Under the pieces are notes generated by a model. It searched no databases. It was given only the letters and a program-made list of their open reading frames with translations, and was not told the origin of the DNA. The position numbers and the translations under genes are program-made. Positions 1 through 9,522 of a DNA stretch of 64,000 nucleotides are shown here, in pieces; the stretch's first letter is position 1; every line of letters begins with the position of its first letter. Location of the stretch: NCBI GenBank assembly GCA_903836945.1, contig CAILSO010000055.1, positions 1 through 64,000 of the forward strand, in the 5' to 3' direction. Origin of the DNA: an uncultured Actinomycetes bacterium (GTDB lineage: Bacteria > Actinomycetota > Actinomycetes > Nanopelagicales > Nanopelagicaceae).

Positions 1-47
1 GTCAGCGCATTTCTTGCCGCAGCAAGTGCATTGGTTAGGTCAGCCAT
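1..47 (-). CDS. 5' end of an unidentified gene (partial)
   Basis: An ATG at 47-45 overlaps the TAA stop of the upstream aldehyde dehydrogenase gene by one base (TAATG), the usual sign of translational coupling. The frame stays open to the window edge and reads MADLTNALAAARNAL. Fifteen residues are too few to assign a family. The coupling suggests it acts in the same sugar-acid or aldehyde pathway as the dehydrogenase, which is inference only. Confidence 0.5.
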   Translation of the reverse strand, partial: MADLTNALAAARNAL

Positions 48-1564
48 TAGATCGCATCCTTCGTGATAACTCCATTGACTGTGCGCGCAATCTTCCATGG
101 ATTAGCACTTTGCAGAGCTGGTGAAAGAAGTTCATCAGAGAATCCTTGATGAGCCACAGGGCGCATAAAACGATAAATTGAATCCAGTCCCACTGAAGTT
201 GTGTGACTTGAAGATGATGGCCACTGACCGCCATGTTGCATTGCTGCGGTGACAGCTACCGCTGTTGGGAAACCATTTTGAATAACTCGGCCCGCAATCT
301 CACCAAGGGCATCCACAATTTCTTGCACTTTCTCACCGGCAACTAGGTGAAGGGCGGCGCAGAGCTGGCCTTCCATTGATTTAGCAACCTTTGCAAAGTC
401 AGCAAAATCAGCGCGAATTATTACTGTGGTGGGACCAAAGTGTTCTTCGAGTAATTCACCATTTGCCTTGGCCCAATCAACAACAAAGACGGTGGGTGTA
501 ACACCAAAGCCAGAGCTATTAGCTTGGCCTGCAAAAACTCCTAGCTCACCGCTCCTTGAGAGATTTGAAATCGCAGCGGAATAACGATCGGCGATACCCT
601 TATTTAAAAGAGGCGCCACTGCAAGAGTTGCCAAGTACTTTTCAACTTCAACAATAAAGGCATCGCCTTCGATGCCATTTGGCACAACCAAGATTCCAGG
701 TTTGGTACAGAACTGACCTGAACCAAGCGTTGCTGAATCTAGCGCAGCCTTAGCTTGATCGACTGCTTTATCTTTAAGTGATCCAGGAGTAAAGAAGACT
801 GGATTTAATGAACCCATTTCGGCAAATACTGGAATAGGAATTTCGCGCTTTGCGGCAATTTCAACTAACAACTTTCCAACCATTCCAGAACCGGTGAAAC
901 CGATTGCAGTAACTGATGGGTGTTTGGCAATCACATGGGTGATCTCTGGATTTAAACCTTGAACCATTGAGAATATTTCAGCCGGCATGCCTTCTGCCAC
1001 TAAACCAGCTACTACTGCCTCATGCATAATCTTGCAGGTATTTGGATGTGATGGATGTGCTTTAACAATTACCGGACATCCAGCAGCTAATGCGGATGCA
1101 CTATCGCCACCGATTACCGAGAAAGCAAATGGGAAATTGCTGGCCGCAAAAACACCAACTAGGCCAAGTGGTTGGTTTGCTTTGCGAATATCAGGACGCG
1201 CAGCTGGCACCCAATTTGCATCTGGGAGATCGATAATTGCTTGGTAATGAACACCTGACTCCACCAACTTGGCAAATTGTTCAAGTTGGAAAACCGTTCG
1301 AGATAGCTCGCCAGTCAAACGACCATTTGGTAGCGCCGTCTCTTTCATGGTTACTTCAATTAGTGCCTCGCGCTTTGCTTCTACCTGCTTTGCAATACTG
1401 CGCAAGATTGCCGCGCGCTTTTCTGGGGATGTGGCACCGAAGGTTGCTTTTGTAGCTGCTGCCTTTTCGATGATCGAATTAATTTCACCAGTGGTGTGCT
1501 CAGTGAAGTTATCTCCGAATGGGGTGCCAGTTGTTGGGTCAATTCCTTGGAAAGTTGCGCTCAT
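47..1564 (-). CDS. aldehyde dehydrogenase, alpha-ketoglutarate semialdehyde (2,5-dioxovalerate) type
   Basis: 505-residue NAD(P)-dependent aldehyde dehydrogenase. The general-base glutamate is in FAEMGSLNP (about E249) and the catalytic cysteine in GSGQFCTKPG (about C286). The AEMGSLNPVF and GQFCTKPG blocks and the overall length match the 2,5-dioxovalerate dehydrogenase branch, which oxidises alpha-ketoglutarate semialdehyde to 2-oxoglutarate at the end of oxidative pentose or uronate pathways. The exact substrate is inferred from family resemblance. The start ATG lies 6 nt after a TAGGCT -10 hexamer, so the mRNA is probably leaderless. The next gene starts inside the stop codon. It is downstream on the same strand as the ABC exporter genes but has its own promoter. 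Confidence 0.85.
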   Translation of the reverse strand: MSATFQGIDPTTGTPFGDNFTEHTTGEINSIIEKAAATKATFGATSPEKRAAILRSIAKQVEAKREALIEVTMKETALPNGRLTGELSRTVFQLEQFAKLVESGVHYQAIIDLPDANWVPAARPDIRKANQPLGLVGVFAASNFPFAFSVIGGDSASALAAGCPVIVKAHPSHPNTCKIMHEAVVAGLVAEGMPAEIFSMVQGLNPEITHVIAKHPSVTAIGFTGSGMVGKLLVEIAAKREIPIPVFAEMGSLNPVFFTPGSLKDKAVDQAKAALDSATLGSGQFCTKPGILVVPNGIEGDAFIVEVEKYLATLAVAPLLNKGIADRYSAAISNLSRSGELGVFAGQANSSGFGVTPTVFVVDWAKANGELLEEHFGPTTVIIRADFADFAKVAKSMEGQLCAALHLVAGEKVQEIVDALGEIAGRVIQNGFPTAVAVTAAMQHGGQWPSSSSHTTSVGLDSIYRFMRPVAHQGFSDELLSPALQSANPWKIARTVNGVITKDAI

Positions 1565-1570
1565 GCCTAA

Positions 1571-1576
1571 AGCCTA
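1571..1576 (-). promoter_or_regulatory. -10 element, leaderless promoter of the aldehyde dehydrogenase
   Basis: TAGGCT followed by exactly 6 nt and then the ATG; no Shine-Dalgarno sequence is present and no good -35 is visible. Confidence 0.55.
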
Positions 1577-1606
1577 CAACCCGACCTTGGATCCTGTTTC
1601 AAATTT

Positions 1607-3574
1607 CTATTCGATAGCTGAAGCAAATTGCGATGCATACAGGTTGAAGTAGAAGCCCTTCTTGGCCATCAGTTCTTCGTGGGAACCCTGCTCGATCAGC
1701 GAACCTTTATCCATAACCAGAATTGTGTCGGCATCTCGAATAGTCGAAAGACGATGGGCAATAACAAACGAGGTTCGCCCGACGCGCAATTTAGCCATGG
1801 CTTGTTGCACCAAAACTTCGGTCCGCGTATCAACCGACGATGTGGCTTCATCAAGAATTAAGATGGCAGGGTCAGCCATGAAGGCGCGGGCAATTGTTAG
1901 AAGCTGGCGTTCGCCGTTTGAAATGGTTGCATTGTCGTCGGTAAGCAAAGAGTCGTATCCATTTGGCAAAGCGCGCAAGAAGTGATCAATATTTGCTGCT
2001 TTTGCTGCTTCAACCACTTTCTCGTGAGAAGGATCAACGCTTCCAAATTCAATATTTTCACGCATGCTTCCAGTAAATAGCCAGGTATCTTGCAGAACCA
2101 TTCCAAATTGACGACGAAGGTTATCTCTATTTAGGTCACGGGTATCGATTCCATCTAAAGTTATTCGTCCACCATTGATTTCATAAAAACGCATAATCAA
2201 ATTAACAAGCGTTGTCTTTCCGGCTCCGGTTGGTCCGACTATCGCCACGGTCTGCCCTGGCATCACAATTAAATTGAAATTTTCAATGAGCGGTTGATCG
2301 GCAACGTACCTAAATGAGACATCTTCGAAGGCAATCGCGCCGGTGGAACGACCAATCGTTTTACAATCGACTTTATCGGCAGATTCTTCAGGGGCATCGA
2401 GTAATTCAAAGAGGCGCTCAGCAGAGGCGACGCCAGATTGGATCGTATTCATTAACCCTGCAATCTGTGCAAGTGGCATTCCAAACTGGCGCGAGTATTG
2501 GATAAATGCTTGGACATCTCCAAGTGACATCGTCCCGGTAGCAACTCGATACCCGCCCAATACAGAAATTCCAACATAAATTAGATTTGAGATTAACTGT
2601 GTCGATGGTTGGATAATTCCTGACATAAATTGTGCGTTGAAGCTCGATTCATAAAGATTCTGATTTAACTTATTAAAATCGGTAACCGCTTGTTTTCTGC
2701 GGCCGAATACTTTAACCAATGAGTGACCGGTGTGCATCTCATCAACGTGGCCATTTAACTTGCCAGTCCAATCCCATTGGGCAATAAATTGCTTTTGCGA
2801 AGCCTTGGCAATACGAATCGACGCAAACATAGAAAGCGGAATTGCAATCACTGAAATTAGTGCTAATTCCGGACTGATCCAGACCATCATTATCAGAACA
2901 GAGATGATGGTCAAGAAGGAGTTTAAGATTTGAGATAGTCCTTGCTGCATTGAGTTAGAGATATTGTCGATGTCATTAGTAACACGACTCAATAAGTCTC
3001 CACGCGATTGGGTGTCAAAATAACTAAGCGGAAGTCGTCCTATTTTCTCTTCGGCTAGACGACGCAATCGATAGACAGTCTTCTGTGTTACCCCAGCCAT
3101 CAGATAAGCCTGCGCCCACATGAATAAGGCAGAAACCACATAAAGTGCTAAAGCTAAAATCAAAATTTTACTAATTGCTTGAAAATTAATTCCATGTCCA
3201 GGAACAACCGAACTCTTGTTTAACATATCGGCTAAGCGACCTTCACCGCGGGCTCGCAGCCCTGCGATCGCCTGTGCTTTCGTGACATTTTCTGGAATTT
3301 GTCGACCAAGAAAACCGTAGAAAATGTAATTAGTAGCTCGACCTAGAATTTTTGGACCAAATGCACCTATGGTGACGCTGGATGTGATCAAAATAAAAAC
3401 TAAAACGAGGGACTTACGTTCCTCGCCAACTTCTTTCAATAGTCGACGAAATGAACCACGGAAATCTTTTGACTTAGTGGGGGGCGCCCCAAACATTCCA
3501 CGCATTGGGCCACCACCTGGAGCTGCAGAAGCTGGCCGGCCAATTCCACCACTACCTGGACGCATGGTGCTCAT
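1607..3574 (-). CDS. ABC exporter half-transporter with consensus ATPase site
   Basis: 655 residues. A Gly/Pro/Met-rich cytoplasmic leader of about 30 residues precedes a six-helix exporter membrane domain (about 50-370) and a nucleotide-binding domain. Visible motifs: Walker A GPTGAGKTT (about 445), Walker B ILILDEATSS with the catalytic Glu (about 572), and switch histidine in FVIAHRLSTI. The signature is altered to ISNGERQ instead of LSGGQ. Its ATG overlaps the stop of the 577-aa half-transporter (ATGA), so the two are translated together and should pair as a heterodimer. In heterodimeric exporters of the TM287/288 type, the subunit with an intact Walker B and altered signature is the expected partner of a degenerate one. 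Substrate unknown; multidrug or lipid export are the usual options. Confidence 0.9.
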   Translation of the reverse strand: MSTMRPGSGGIGRPASAAPGGGPMRGMFGAPPTKSKDFRGSFRRLLKEVGEERKSLVLVFILITSSVTIGAFGPKILGRATNYIFYGFLGRQIPENVTKAQAIAGLRARGEGRLADMLNKSSVVPGHGINFQAISKILILALALYVVSALFMWAQAYLMAGVTQKTVYRLRRLAEEKIGRLPLSYFDTQSRGDLLSRVTNDIDNISNSMQQGLSQILNSFLTIISVLIMMVWISPELALISVIAIPLSMFASIRIAKASQKQFIAQWDWTGKLNGHVDEMHTGHSLVKVFGRRKQAVTDFNKLNQNLYESSFNAQFMSGIIQPSTQLISNLIYVGISVLGGYRVATGTMSLGDVQAFIQYSRQFGMPLAQIAGLMNTIQSGVASAERLFELLDAPEESADKVDCKTIGRSTGAIAFEDVSFRYVADQPLIENFNLIVMPGQTVAIVGPTGAGKTTLVNLIMRFYEINGGRITLDGIDTRDLNRDNLRRQFGMVLQDTWLFTGSMRENIEFGSVDPSHEKVVEAAKAANIDHFLRALPNGYDSLLTDDNATISNGERQLLTIARAFMADPAILILDEATSSVDTRTEVLVQQAMAKLRVGRTSFVIAHRLSTIRDADTILVMDKGSLIEQGSHEELMAKKGFYFNLYASQFASAIE

Positions 3575-5304
3575 GCTGCCTCCTCTGGACTCAACTGCGA
3601 AAGCACGATTTCCTTATATGTTTGGCAGGTTTCCATTAGTTCATGGTGCTTACCGATGCCAGCAATCTTTCCGGCGTCCAAGACAATTATCTGATCAGCT
3701 TCCAAAATCGTACTTACCCGTTGGGCAACCACGATTAAAGTCGAATGGGCAGATGCATTCTGCAAACTAGCTCTCAGTTTTGAATCAGTTGTGTAATCAA
3801 GTGCAGAAAAACTGTCATCCAACAAATAGATCTGTGGATTTTTAACGATGGCGCGAGCAATTGATAACCGTTGTCGTTGTCCACCAGAGAAGTTGGTTCC
3901 ACCTTGCGCAACAGCGGCCTCTAACTTGTCTGTTCCATTTCCTACAAAATCAATGGCCTGTGCAATTGTTAGCGCACGATTCATTTCTTCTTCCGAAGCA
4001 TCCGCCTTCCCATATTTCAAATTAGAGGCGATGCTTCCACCAAATAGAAAGGCCCTCTGTGGGACCAGGCCAATTTCCGACCAAATACTTTCAAGCGACT
4101 GTTCCTTTACGTCTATTCCATCCATAAGGACTTCGCCACTCGTGACATCGATAAATCTCGGAATTAGATTGAGCAAGGTTGTCTTACCACTGCCAGTACT
4201 TCCTATGATCGCAGTAAATTGTCCCGGCATTGCTGTGAAGGTAATTCCTGAGAGGATGGGGTGCTCGGCTCCCGGATAGCGAAACTCAACATCCTTGAAT
4301 TCAATTACGCCGGTCCGCTTGGCCGGAACCTTTGGTGAAGTCGTATCGATAACTGAAGACTTTGTATTCAATACTTCCTGAACTCGCTCGGCGCTTGCTT
4401 GAGCTCTCGGAATCATCAACGACATCATCACTGCCATCATTACGCTACTTAAGATAAGCATTATGTAGGAGAGAAAGGCTGTGAGATTCCCGATAGGCAT
4501 GGATCCGGAATCAATCAATTTGCCGCCAAACCATAGAACCGCAACACTAGTTAGGTTAAGGATCATCATCAAGAGCGGGAACATAATTGCGAAGGTTCTG
4601 GTAACCGAAAGAGTAGTCTTCATCAAATCTGTACTTGCTTCCGCGAATCGTTCTTCCTCGTAACTCGTTTTCACAAAAGCCCTAACTACACGAACCCCGG
4701 CGATTTGTTCACGAAGTACTAAATTGATGCGATCGATTTTTTCTTGCATCACTTTAAATAATGGAACCACCCGACGAAGTAAAAGGTAGATAATGCCGCC
4801 CATTAATGGAACTACAACTATTAGCAACTCTGAGAGCTTCGTATTAGTGCGAAGGGCCATAATCACGGCACCGATAGCCGTGATTGGAGCTGAGACCATC
4901 ATGGTCAATCCCATAAACAACACCATTTGAATTTGTTGAACATCATTAGTATTTCGGGTAATTAAAGATGGTGCCCCGAATTGATTGAGTTCTCTAGCCG
5001 AAAAATTCTCAACGGTTGAAAATACTGCGCTACGTAAGTCACGACCAAAAGCCATAGAAACTCTTGCTGCAAAAAAAGCGAGCAAAACCGAGGCTCCCAT
5101 TACGAGAGCGGATGAAGCCAGCATTATTTGGCCGATATGCCATATATAAGAGACATTACCTTTGGCGACGCCACCATTAATTAAATCGGCATTGAGGTTT
5201 GGAAGATACAGGTTAAAGATCGCTTGAATTAAGAGCAAAAGCATTACAAATAAAACCTGGGCTCGATATGGCTTTAAATACTTACGCAATATAAGTGTCA
5301 GCAA
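3571..5304 (-). CDS. ABC exporter half-transporter with degenerate ATPase site
   Basis: 577 residues: six-helix membrane domain (about 15-300) and nucleotide-binding domain. Walker A is GSTGSGKTT (about 370) and the signature FSGGQRQRLS is canonical (about 472). Walker B ends IYLLDDSFSALD, with Asp where the catalytic Glu should be, and the switch histidine is Gln (VVAQRVST). These two substitutions together mark the non-hydrolysing site of heterodimeric ABC exporters. The start is TTG, preceded by GAAGGGAAA; an upstream ATG at 5310 is out of frame. First gene of the exporter pair; the partner starts in its stop codon. Confidence 0.9.
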   Translation of the reverse strand: MLTLILRKYLKPYRAQVLFVMLLLLIQAIFNLYLPNLNADLINGGVAKGNVSYIWHIGQIMLASSALVMGASVLLAFFAARVSMAFGRDLRSAVFSTVENFSARELNQFGAPSLITRNTNDVQQIQMVLFMGLTMMVSAPITAIGAVIMALRTNTKLSELLIVVVPLMGGIIYLLLRRVVPLFKVMQEKIDRINLVLREQIAGVRVVRAFVKTSYEEERFAEASTDLMKTTLSVTRTFAIMFPLLMMILNLTSVAVLWFGGKLIDSGSMPIGNLTAFLSYIMLILSSVMMAVMMSLMIPRAQASAERVQEVLNTKSSVIDTTSPKVPAKRTGVIEFKDVEFRYPGAEHPILSGITFTAMPGQFTAIIGSTGSGKTTLLNLIPRFIDVTSGEVLMDGIDVKEQSLESIWSEIGLVPQRAFLFGGSIASNLKYGKADASEEEMNRALTIAQAIDFVGNGTDKLEAAVAQGGTNFSGGQRQRLSIARAIVKNPQIYLLDDSFSALDYTTDSKLRASLQNASAHSTLIVVAQRVSTILEADQIIVLDAGKIAGIGKHHELMETCQTYKEIVLSQLSPEEAA

Positions 5305-5376
5305 TTTTCATTTCCCTTCATCCAATAAGACTACTCCTCAATCATCATTCCACTTGCAGATGGGGCTACTTCAAAA

Positions 5377-6222
5377 CTATTTACGCCTTGCAGTAGTAAA
5401 ACGAGGCCGATCGGTTAAATCTTTATGAAGGGCAATTGATTCAAAATCTTTGCTCAGTTCTGAAGCAATTAGCGGGCCCTGCAATTCATTGTGCTCGATA
5501 GCAAAAAATCCACCACTCTTCAAAAGTCGGCTTGCGGCTTCAATAAATTCAAGTGGAATCGCCATGCCATTTACTGGCCCACCAAAGAGTGCCTCGGCCG
5601 GTTCAAAGATTAATTCTTGTGGAATATTTGCACCATCAGGTAAGTACGGTGGGTTAGCGACAACGACATCGCACTTAATTCCTATTAAAGCGCTCTTTGC
5701 ATCAGAGTGAAGGATGCGAATATTTTGATCATGCTTTTCGATATTGCGCTTTAGCCAAATCAAAGCATCTTCGGATTTCTCAACGGCAATAACATGAACT
5801 TCTTTTTTACCAATGGTTTCGCTAGCAATCGATATAGCAATGGCGCCAGTTCCAGAACCTAGATCAACCACACTTATTGGTTCAGCGAAGGTACCTAATT
5901 GATGCAGAACTTCATCAACCAAGATTTCAGTCTCGGGCCGCGGGATTAGAACCCCAGGACCGACCTCATATTCCAAATATCTAAACGGCGCATTTCCCAC
6001 AATATATTGCGTTGGTTTTCCAGAGAGTCTTTCGGCAATTGCTTTTGTAAAAAGTTCTTTGATTTCGATCTCTTGATCCGTTTCAATTTCAATTACACGT
6101 GAATGTAACTCCATCCGATTAATTCCAAGGATATTTGCCAAGAGAAGTTCGGCATCAACCGCCCCAATATTCTTGGTGGCTAATTGTTCCTTGCCAAATA
6201 TGAGAAGTTCTTTAGCCAGCAC
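5377..6222 (-). CDS. prmC: release factor glutamine N5-methyltransferase
   Basis: 281 residues. PrmC methylates the Gln of the GGQ motif in release factors 1 and 2 using S-adenosylmethionine. The SAM-binding [14 protein letters not shown] segment and the substrate-glutamine NPPY motif ([12 protein letters not shown], about 190) are both present, together with the N-terminal helical domain. The start overlaps the 3' end of prfA, its substrate's gene, by 11 nt, the standard prfA-prmC arrangement. In Mycobacterium this block continues into sua5, wecA and the atp operon; here it is followed by the ABC exporter instead. Confidence 0.95.
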   Translation of the reverse strand: MLAKELLIFGKEQLATKNIGAVDAELLLANILGINRMELHSRVIEIETDQEIEIKELFTKAIAERLSGKPTQYIVGNAPFRYLEYEVGPGVLIPRPETEILVDEVLHQLGTFAEPISVVDLGSGTGAIAISIASETIGKKEVHVIAVEKSEDALIWLKRNIEKHDQNIRILHSDAKSALIGIKCDVVVANPPYLPDGANIPQELIFEPAEALFGGPVNGMAIPLEFIEAASRLLKSGGFFAIEHNELQGPLIASELSKDFESIALHKDLTDRPRFTTARRK

Positions 6223-7300
6223 TTTGCGATAGCTTTGCTAGCTTGTCAGCTTCAAGGAGTGCATCAATTACTGGATCTAACTCCCCATTTAGCACGGCAT
6301 CTAAATTGCTAGATTTGAAGTTAACTCGGTGATCGCTGAGGCGATTTTCTGGAAAGTTGTAAGTACGAATACGTTCAGATCGATCAACGGTACGAACCTG
6401 TTGCTTTCGTGCGGCAGCTGCTTCAGCATCTGCTTGCTCTTGCGCATGGGCTAGGAGTCTGGCCCGCAAGATACGCATCGCGGAATCTTTGTTTTGCAAT
6501 TGTGATTTCTCGTTCTGGCAGGAGACAACTACTCCGGTTGGAAGGTGAGTAATTCGAACCGCAGAGTCAGTGGTGTTAACAGATTGACCTCCGGGGCCCG
6601 AAGAGCGATAAACATCAATGCGTAAATCTTGTTGGCGAATTTCGACATCAACTTCATCGGCTTCGGCAAGAATCAGTACGCCTGCCGCTGATGTATGAAT
6701 ACGTCCTTGGCTCTCGGTCTCTGGAACACGTTGTACGCGGTGGACGCCACCTTCGAATTTCAGTTTTGCATATGGTGATTGGCCTGGTTCGGCAACGCCC
6801 TTTGATTTAACCGCCATCGAAATTTCTTTATAGCCGCCCATTTCTGATTCGGCATAGTCAATAATTTCGCATTTCCAATTATGTTTTTCGGCATAGCGTT
6901 GATACATACGAAGTAGATCGCCGGCAAATAGCGCCGATTCATCGCCACCAACACCGGCTTTAATTTCCAAAATAACATCGCGATCATCATTTGGATCACG
7001 CGGAAGTAACAATTCTTCTAACTTTGTTTCAGTCTCAGCTAACTTATTTTCAAGAGCTGGAATCTCACTTGCAAAATCAGGATCATCGGCGGCCATCTCT
7101 TTACCGGCAGCTAAATCATCTTGGGCAGATTTCCAGGCGCGATAGCCAGCAATAATCGGTCCCAGGGCGGCATAACGCTTACCAAGTTGGCGGGCCTTGC
7201 CTTGATCTGCGTGAATGGCGGGATCGGCCATCTGCTTTTCAAGTTCTTCGTACTCAGATAGCAGCGCTGGCACTTTTGGGAAACGATCTTCTGTTGCCAT
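6212..7300 (-). CDS. prfA: peptide chain release factor 1
   Basis: 362 residues, normal for RF1. It reads UAA and UAG stop codons and triggers peptidyl-tRNA hydrolysis. The catalytic loop is [17 protein letters not shown] (GGQ near 237), and the RF1-type recognition segment [16 protein letters not shown] is present. The start ATG has the Shine-Dalgarno GAGAGGAG upstream. The gene follows the rpmE terminator, so it probably has its own promoter in the roughly 50 bases after that hairpin. prmC is coupled downstream. Confidence 0.96.
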   Translation of the reverse strand: MATEDRFPKVPALLSEYEELEKQMADPAIHADQGKARQLGKRYAALGPIIAGYRAWKSAQDDLAAGKEMAADDPDFASEIPALENKLAETETKLEELLLPRDPNDDRDVILEIKAGVGGDESALFAGDLLRMYQRYAEKHNWKCEIIDYAESEMGGYKEISMAVKSKGVAEPGQSPYAKLKFEGGVHRVQRVPETESQGRIHTSAAGVLILAEADEVDVEIRQQDLRIDVYRSSGPGGQSVNTTDSAVRITHLPTGVVVSCQNEKSQLQNKDSAMRILRARLLAHAQEQADAEAAAARKQQVRTVDRSERIRTYNFPENRLSDHRVNFKSSNLDAVLNGELDPVIDALLEADKLAKLSQSAG

Positions 7301-7346
7301 TGCTACTCCTCTCGTTGAATCTCTTAATCTAGAAAGTTCTTAATAT

Positions 7347-7402
7347 CAAAATAAAAAGACCGCACCTAGCTCGCGCATAGCGAACTGGGTACGGTCTTTA
7401 AA
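7347..7402 (-). terminator. intrinsic terminator of rpmE
   Basis: Directly downstream of the rpmE stop, the minus strand forms a hairpin whose outer arms are AAAGACCG and CGGTCTTT, with ACC/GGT extending inward after a one-base mismatch, followed by a T-rich run (TTTTTATTTT). It separates rpmE from prfA. It is the clearest Rho-independent terminator in the window. Confidence 0.85.
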
Positions 7403-7406
7403 AAAG

Positions 7407-7622
7407 CTAGTTAGCGGTCTTCTTGCCGAAACGCTCTTCGAACTTCGCTACGCGGCCACCAGTATCGAGGATACGTTGCTTGCCGGTGTAGAACGGATGG
7501 CAGACAGAACAAACTTCAACATAAATTGAGCCAGATTCTTTTGTGCTGCGGGTTTGGAAAACTTCACCGCAACCACAAGTAACTGTGGTCTCTACATAAT
7601 TTGGGTGGATCTCTGACTTCAT
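7407..7622 (-). CDS. rpmE: 50S ribosomal protein L31, zinc-binding form
   Basis: 71 residues. Cys16, Cys18, Cys38 and Cys41 (TCGCG and CSVC) form the zinc site of the C+ L31 type; C-minus paralogues used in zinc starvation lack these. ATG with a strong AAGGAG Shine-Dalgarno 6 nt upstream. A stable nested hairpin lies just before the ribosome site, and an intrinsic terminator follows the stop, so the gene forms its own transcription unit between rho and prfA. Confidence 0.95.
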   Translation of the reverse strand: MKSEIHPNYVETTVTCGCGEVFQTRSTKESGSIYVEVCSVCHPFYTGKQRILDTGGRVAKFEERFGKKTAN

Positions 7623-7637
7623 TTTTATCTCCTTGTA

Positions 7638-7670
7638 ATGACTGGGTCGGCTTTCGACGTGAACCAGTCC
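7638..7670 (-). promoter_or_regulatory. structured leader of rpmE, candidate L31 autoregulatory element
   Basis: On the minus strand GACTGG pairs with CCAGTC, and inside it GTCG pairs with CGAC around an AAAGC loop, with TTCAC bulged on one side. The hairpin ends about 5 nt before the AAGGAG ribosome site. Structured L31 leaders are known in several bacterial groups, including Actinobacteria. Whether this one matches that family was not tested. Confidence 0.5.
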
Positions 7671-7690
7671 TTCTTTGCTCGGATCGGAAG

Positions 7691-7710
7691 TTTAACCCGT
7701 ACGGGCTAAA
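7691..7710. other. 20-bp near-perfect palindrome between rho and rpmE
   Basis: TTTAACCCGTACGGGCTAAA is almost self-complementary. It could act as the end of the rho transcript, but no T-run follows it on the rho strand. It could also be an operator or the base of the rpmE leader. The sequence does not decide. Confidence 0.35.
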
Positions 7711-7719
7711 TTAAGAAAA

Positions 7720-9360
7720 TTAGCCTTCTTTTGTGCTTGGAGCTGCAGCGGATAGGCCACCTTCAGCGTTAGTTGTCTTCTGGATCTGCATCAAGAATTC
7801 AACATTCGACTTAGTGCCCTTCATGCGCTCAAGCAATAGTTCGAGTGCTTGTTGTGGCTCAAGTGCGTGCAATACGCGACGAAGACGCCAAACAATTGAA
7901 AGCTCTTCCGTTCCCATAAGGATTTCTTCCTTACGAGTACCAGATGCAACAACATCAACAGCTGGGAAGATGCGCTTATCTGCGAACTTACGGTTGAGGA
8001 TAAGTTCCATATTTCCAGTTCCCTTGAACTCTTCAAAGATAACTTCATCCATCTTTGAACCAGTATCAACAAGAGCTGTTGCAAGAATTGTTAAAGAGCC
8101 ACCGTTCTCAACGTTACGGGCGGCACCGAAGAATTTCTTTGGTGGATAGAGCGCTGCGGAATCAACACCACCAGAAAGAATTCGACCAGATGCTGGGGCG
8201 GCGATGTTGTAAGCACGACCGAGACGAGTAATTGAGTCAAGAAGAACAACAACGTCATGACCTAGCTCTACTAAACGCTTAGCGCGTTCGATCGCGAGCT
8301 CGGCTACAGAAGTGTGGTCATCTGCTGGGCGATCGAAAGTTGAAGCAATAACTTCACCCTTAATCGAACGCTGCATATCGGTAACTTCTTCTGGACGTTC
8401 ATCAACTAGAACAACCATCAAGTGACACTCTGGATTGTTAGTTGTGATCGCGTTAGCGATTGATTGCAAGACCATGGTCTTACCGGCTTTAGGTGGCGAA
8501 ACAATAAGTCCGCGTTGACCCTTACCGATTGGTGAGATCAGATCAATTACACGAGTTGTCAGAATGTTTGGTTCAGTTTCAAGTCGCAAACGCTCTTGCG
8601 GATAGAGCGGAACCAACTTGGCAAATTCAATGCGCTCCTTTGAGGTCTCAGGATCTGCGCCATTTACTGTCTCAACGCGGACTAGTGCGTTGAACTTTTC
8701 TTTGCGTTCGCCTTCGCGAGGTTGGCGTACCGAGCCTGTGATGACATCGCCTTTACGTAGGCCATATCGACGAACTTGTTGAAGCGAGACATAAACATCG
8801 TTAGGGCTTGGCAGGTAACCACCAGTGCGAATAAATGCGTAGTTCTCGAGAATATCTAGCAATCCACCAACAGGTAGCAAGACATCATCTTCAGAAATTT
8901 GAATTTCGCGTTCTTCCCGATTTCCGCGATCACGGAAACGATTATTGCGATCTCCCCGGTCACCACGGTCACGTCGGTTATGACGATCACTGCGGCCGCC
9001 TCGATCATTACGATCTGAATTATTGCCAACCCATTCCTTCTTATTTACATCAGCATCTGATGCATCATTTGGATTTGAGCCTTGGTTCTCGCCATCATCA
9101 TCGCCATCTTGATCTGATTGCGAATTGGATTTATTTGAATTCTTATTGCCACCCTTGCGACGGGCATCTCTCTCAGCGCGCTTTGCTTCGCGTTCAGCCT
9201 TTGCAGCTTCGCGATTTGCGGCTTGGAGATCGGCGATTGCACTTACTAGGTCGCCCTTTTTCATAGTTGCGGCATCTTCAATTCCCAATTGCCCTGCAAC
9301 CTTCTTCAACTCTGGAAGAAGCATCGCGGAAAGTTCGCCGTTATCTTTTGCTGTTGCCAT
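7720..9360 (-). CDS. rho: transcription termination factor Rho with acidic/basic insert
   Basis: 546 residues, longer than the roughly 420 of E. coli Rho. Rho is the hexameric RNA-dependent ATPase that ends transcripts. The N-terminal SAP-like helix domain (about 5-50) is followed by a low-complexity region (about 55-150) rich in Arg, Asn, Asp, Gly and Lys. Then come the cold-shock-like RNA-binding domain and the ATPase core with Walker A SPPKAGKTM (about 291) and Walker B VVVLLDSITRLGRAYN (about 371). The insert is typical of high-G+C Gram-positive Rho proteins and carries RNA-binding RGG/RNRRD-like patches. It follows the thr genes after a 162-bp gap and probably has its own promoter. Confidence 0.96.
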   Translation of the reverse strand: MATAKDNGELSAMLLPELKKVAGQLGIEDAATMKKGDLVSAIADLQAANREAAKAEREAKRAERDARRKGGNKNSNKSNSQSDQDGDDDGENQGSNPNDASDADVNKKEWVGNNSDRNDRGGRSDRHNRRDRGDRGDRNNRFRDRGNREEREIQISEDDVLLPVGGLLDILENYAFIRTGGYLPSPNDVYVSLQQVRRYGLRKGDVITGSVRQPREGERKEKFNALVRVETVNGADPETSKERIEFAKLVPLYPQERLRLETEPNILTTRVIDLISPIGKGQRGLIVSPPKAGKTMVLQSIANAITTNNPECHLMVVLVDERPEEVTDMQRSIKGEVIASTFDRPADDHTSVAELAIERAKRLVELGHDVVVLLDSITRLGRAYNIAAPASGRILSGGVDSAALYPPKKFFGAARNVENGGSLTILATALVDTGSKMDEVIFEEFKGTGNMELILNRKFADKRIFPAVDVVASGTRKEEILMGTEELSIVWRLRRVLHALEPQQALELLLERMKGTKSNVEFLMQIQKTTNAEGGLSAAAPSTKEG

Positions 9361-9522
9361 ATTTTTGTCTTTTATCTTTTCTAAATACTCGTTAATTTAC
9401 TTAATTAACAAGGTAATTTGATTTTATATTTTTATGATTATCTGGATTATTTACCGAATATTTCTCGGCTTTCCCGATAGGAGAAACTTAGCATAATCCC
9501 CGAAAAGTTGGCAAAACTAGGC
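9361..9522 (-). other. AT-rich rho leader region
   Basis: The 162 bp between thrB and rho are very AT-rich near rho and contain an imperfect TTTCTC/GAGAAA inverted repeat. No convincing Shine-Dalgarno is visible before the rho ATG, and the TANNNT-6 pattern seen elsewhere is absent. A -10-like TATGCT lies near 9490. A long untranslated leader would fit the autoregulation known for rho in other bacteria, but this is inference. Confidence 0.3.

Noticed and set aside
8835-9266. 143-aa plus-strand ORF opposite the 5' part of rho, rich in His/Arg/Asp
   Set aside because: It is the shadow of the low-complexity Rho insert; no ribosome site and no family pattern.
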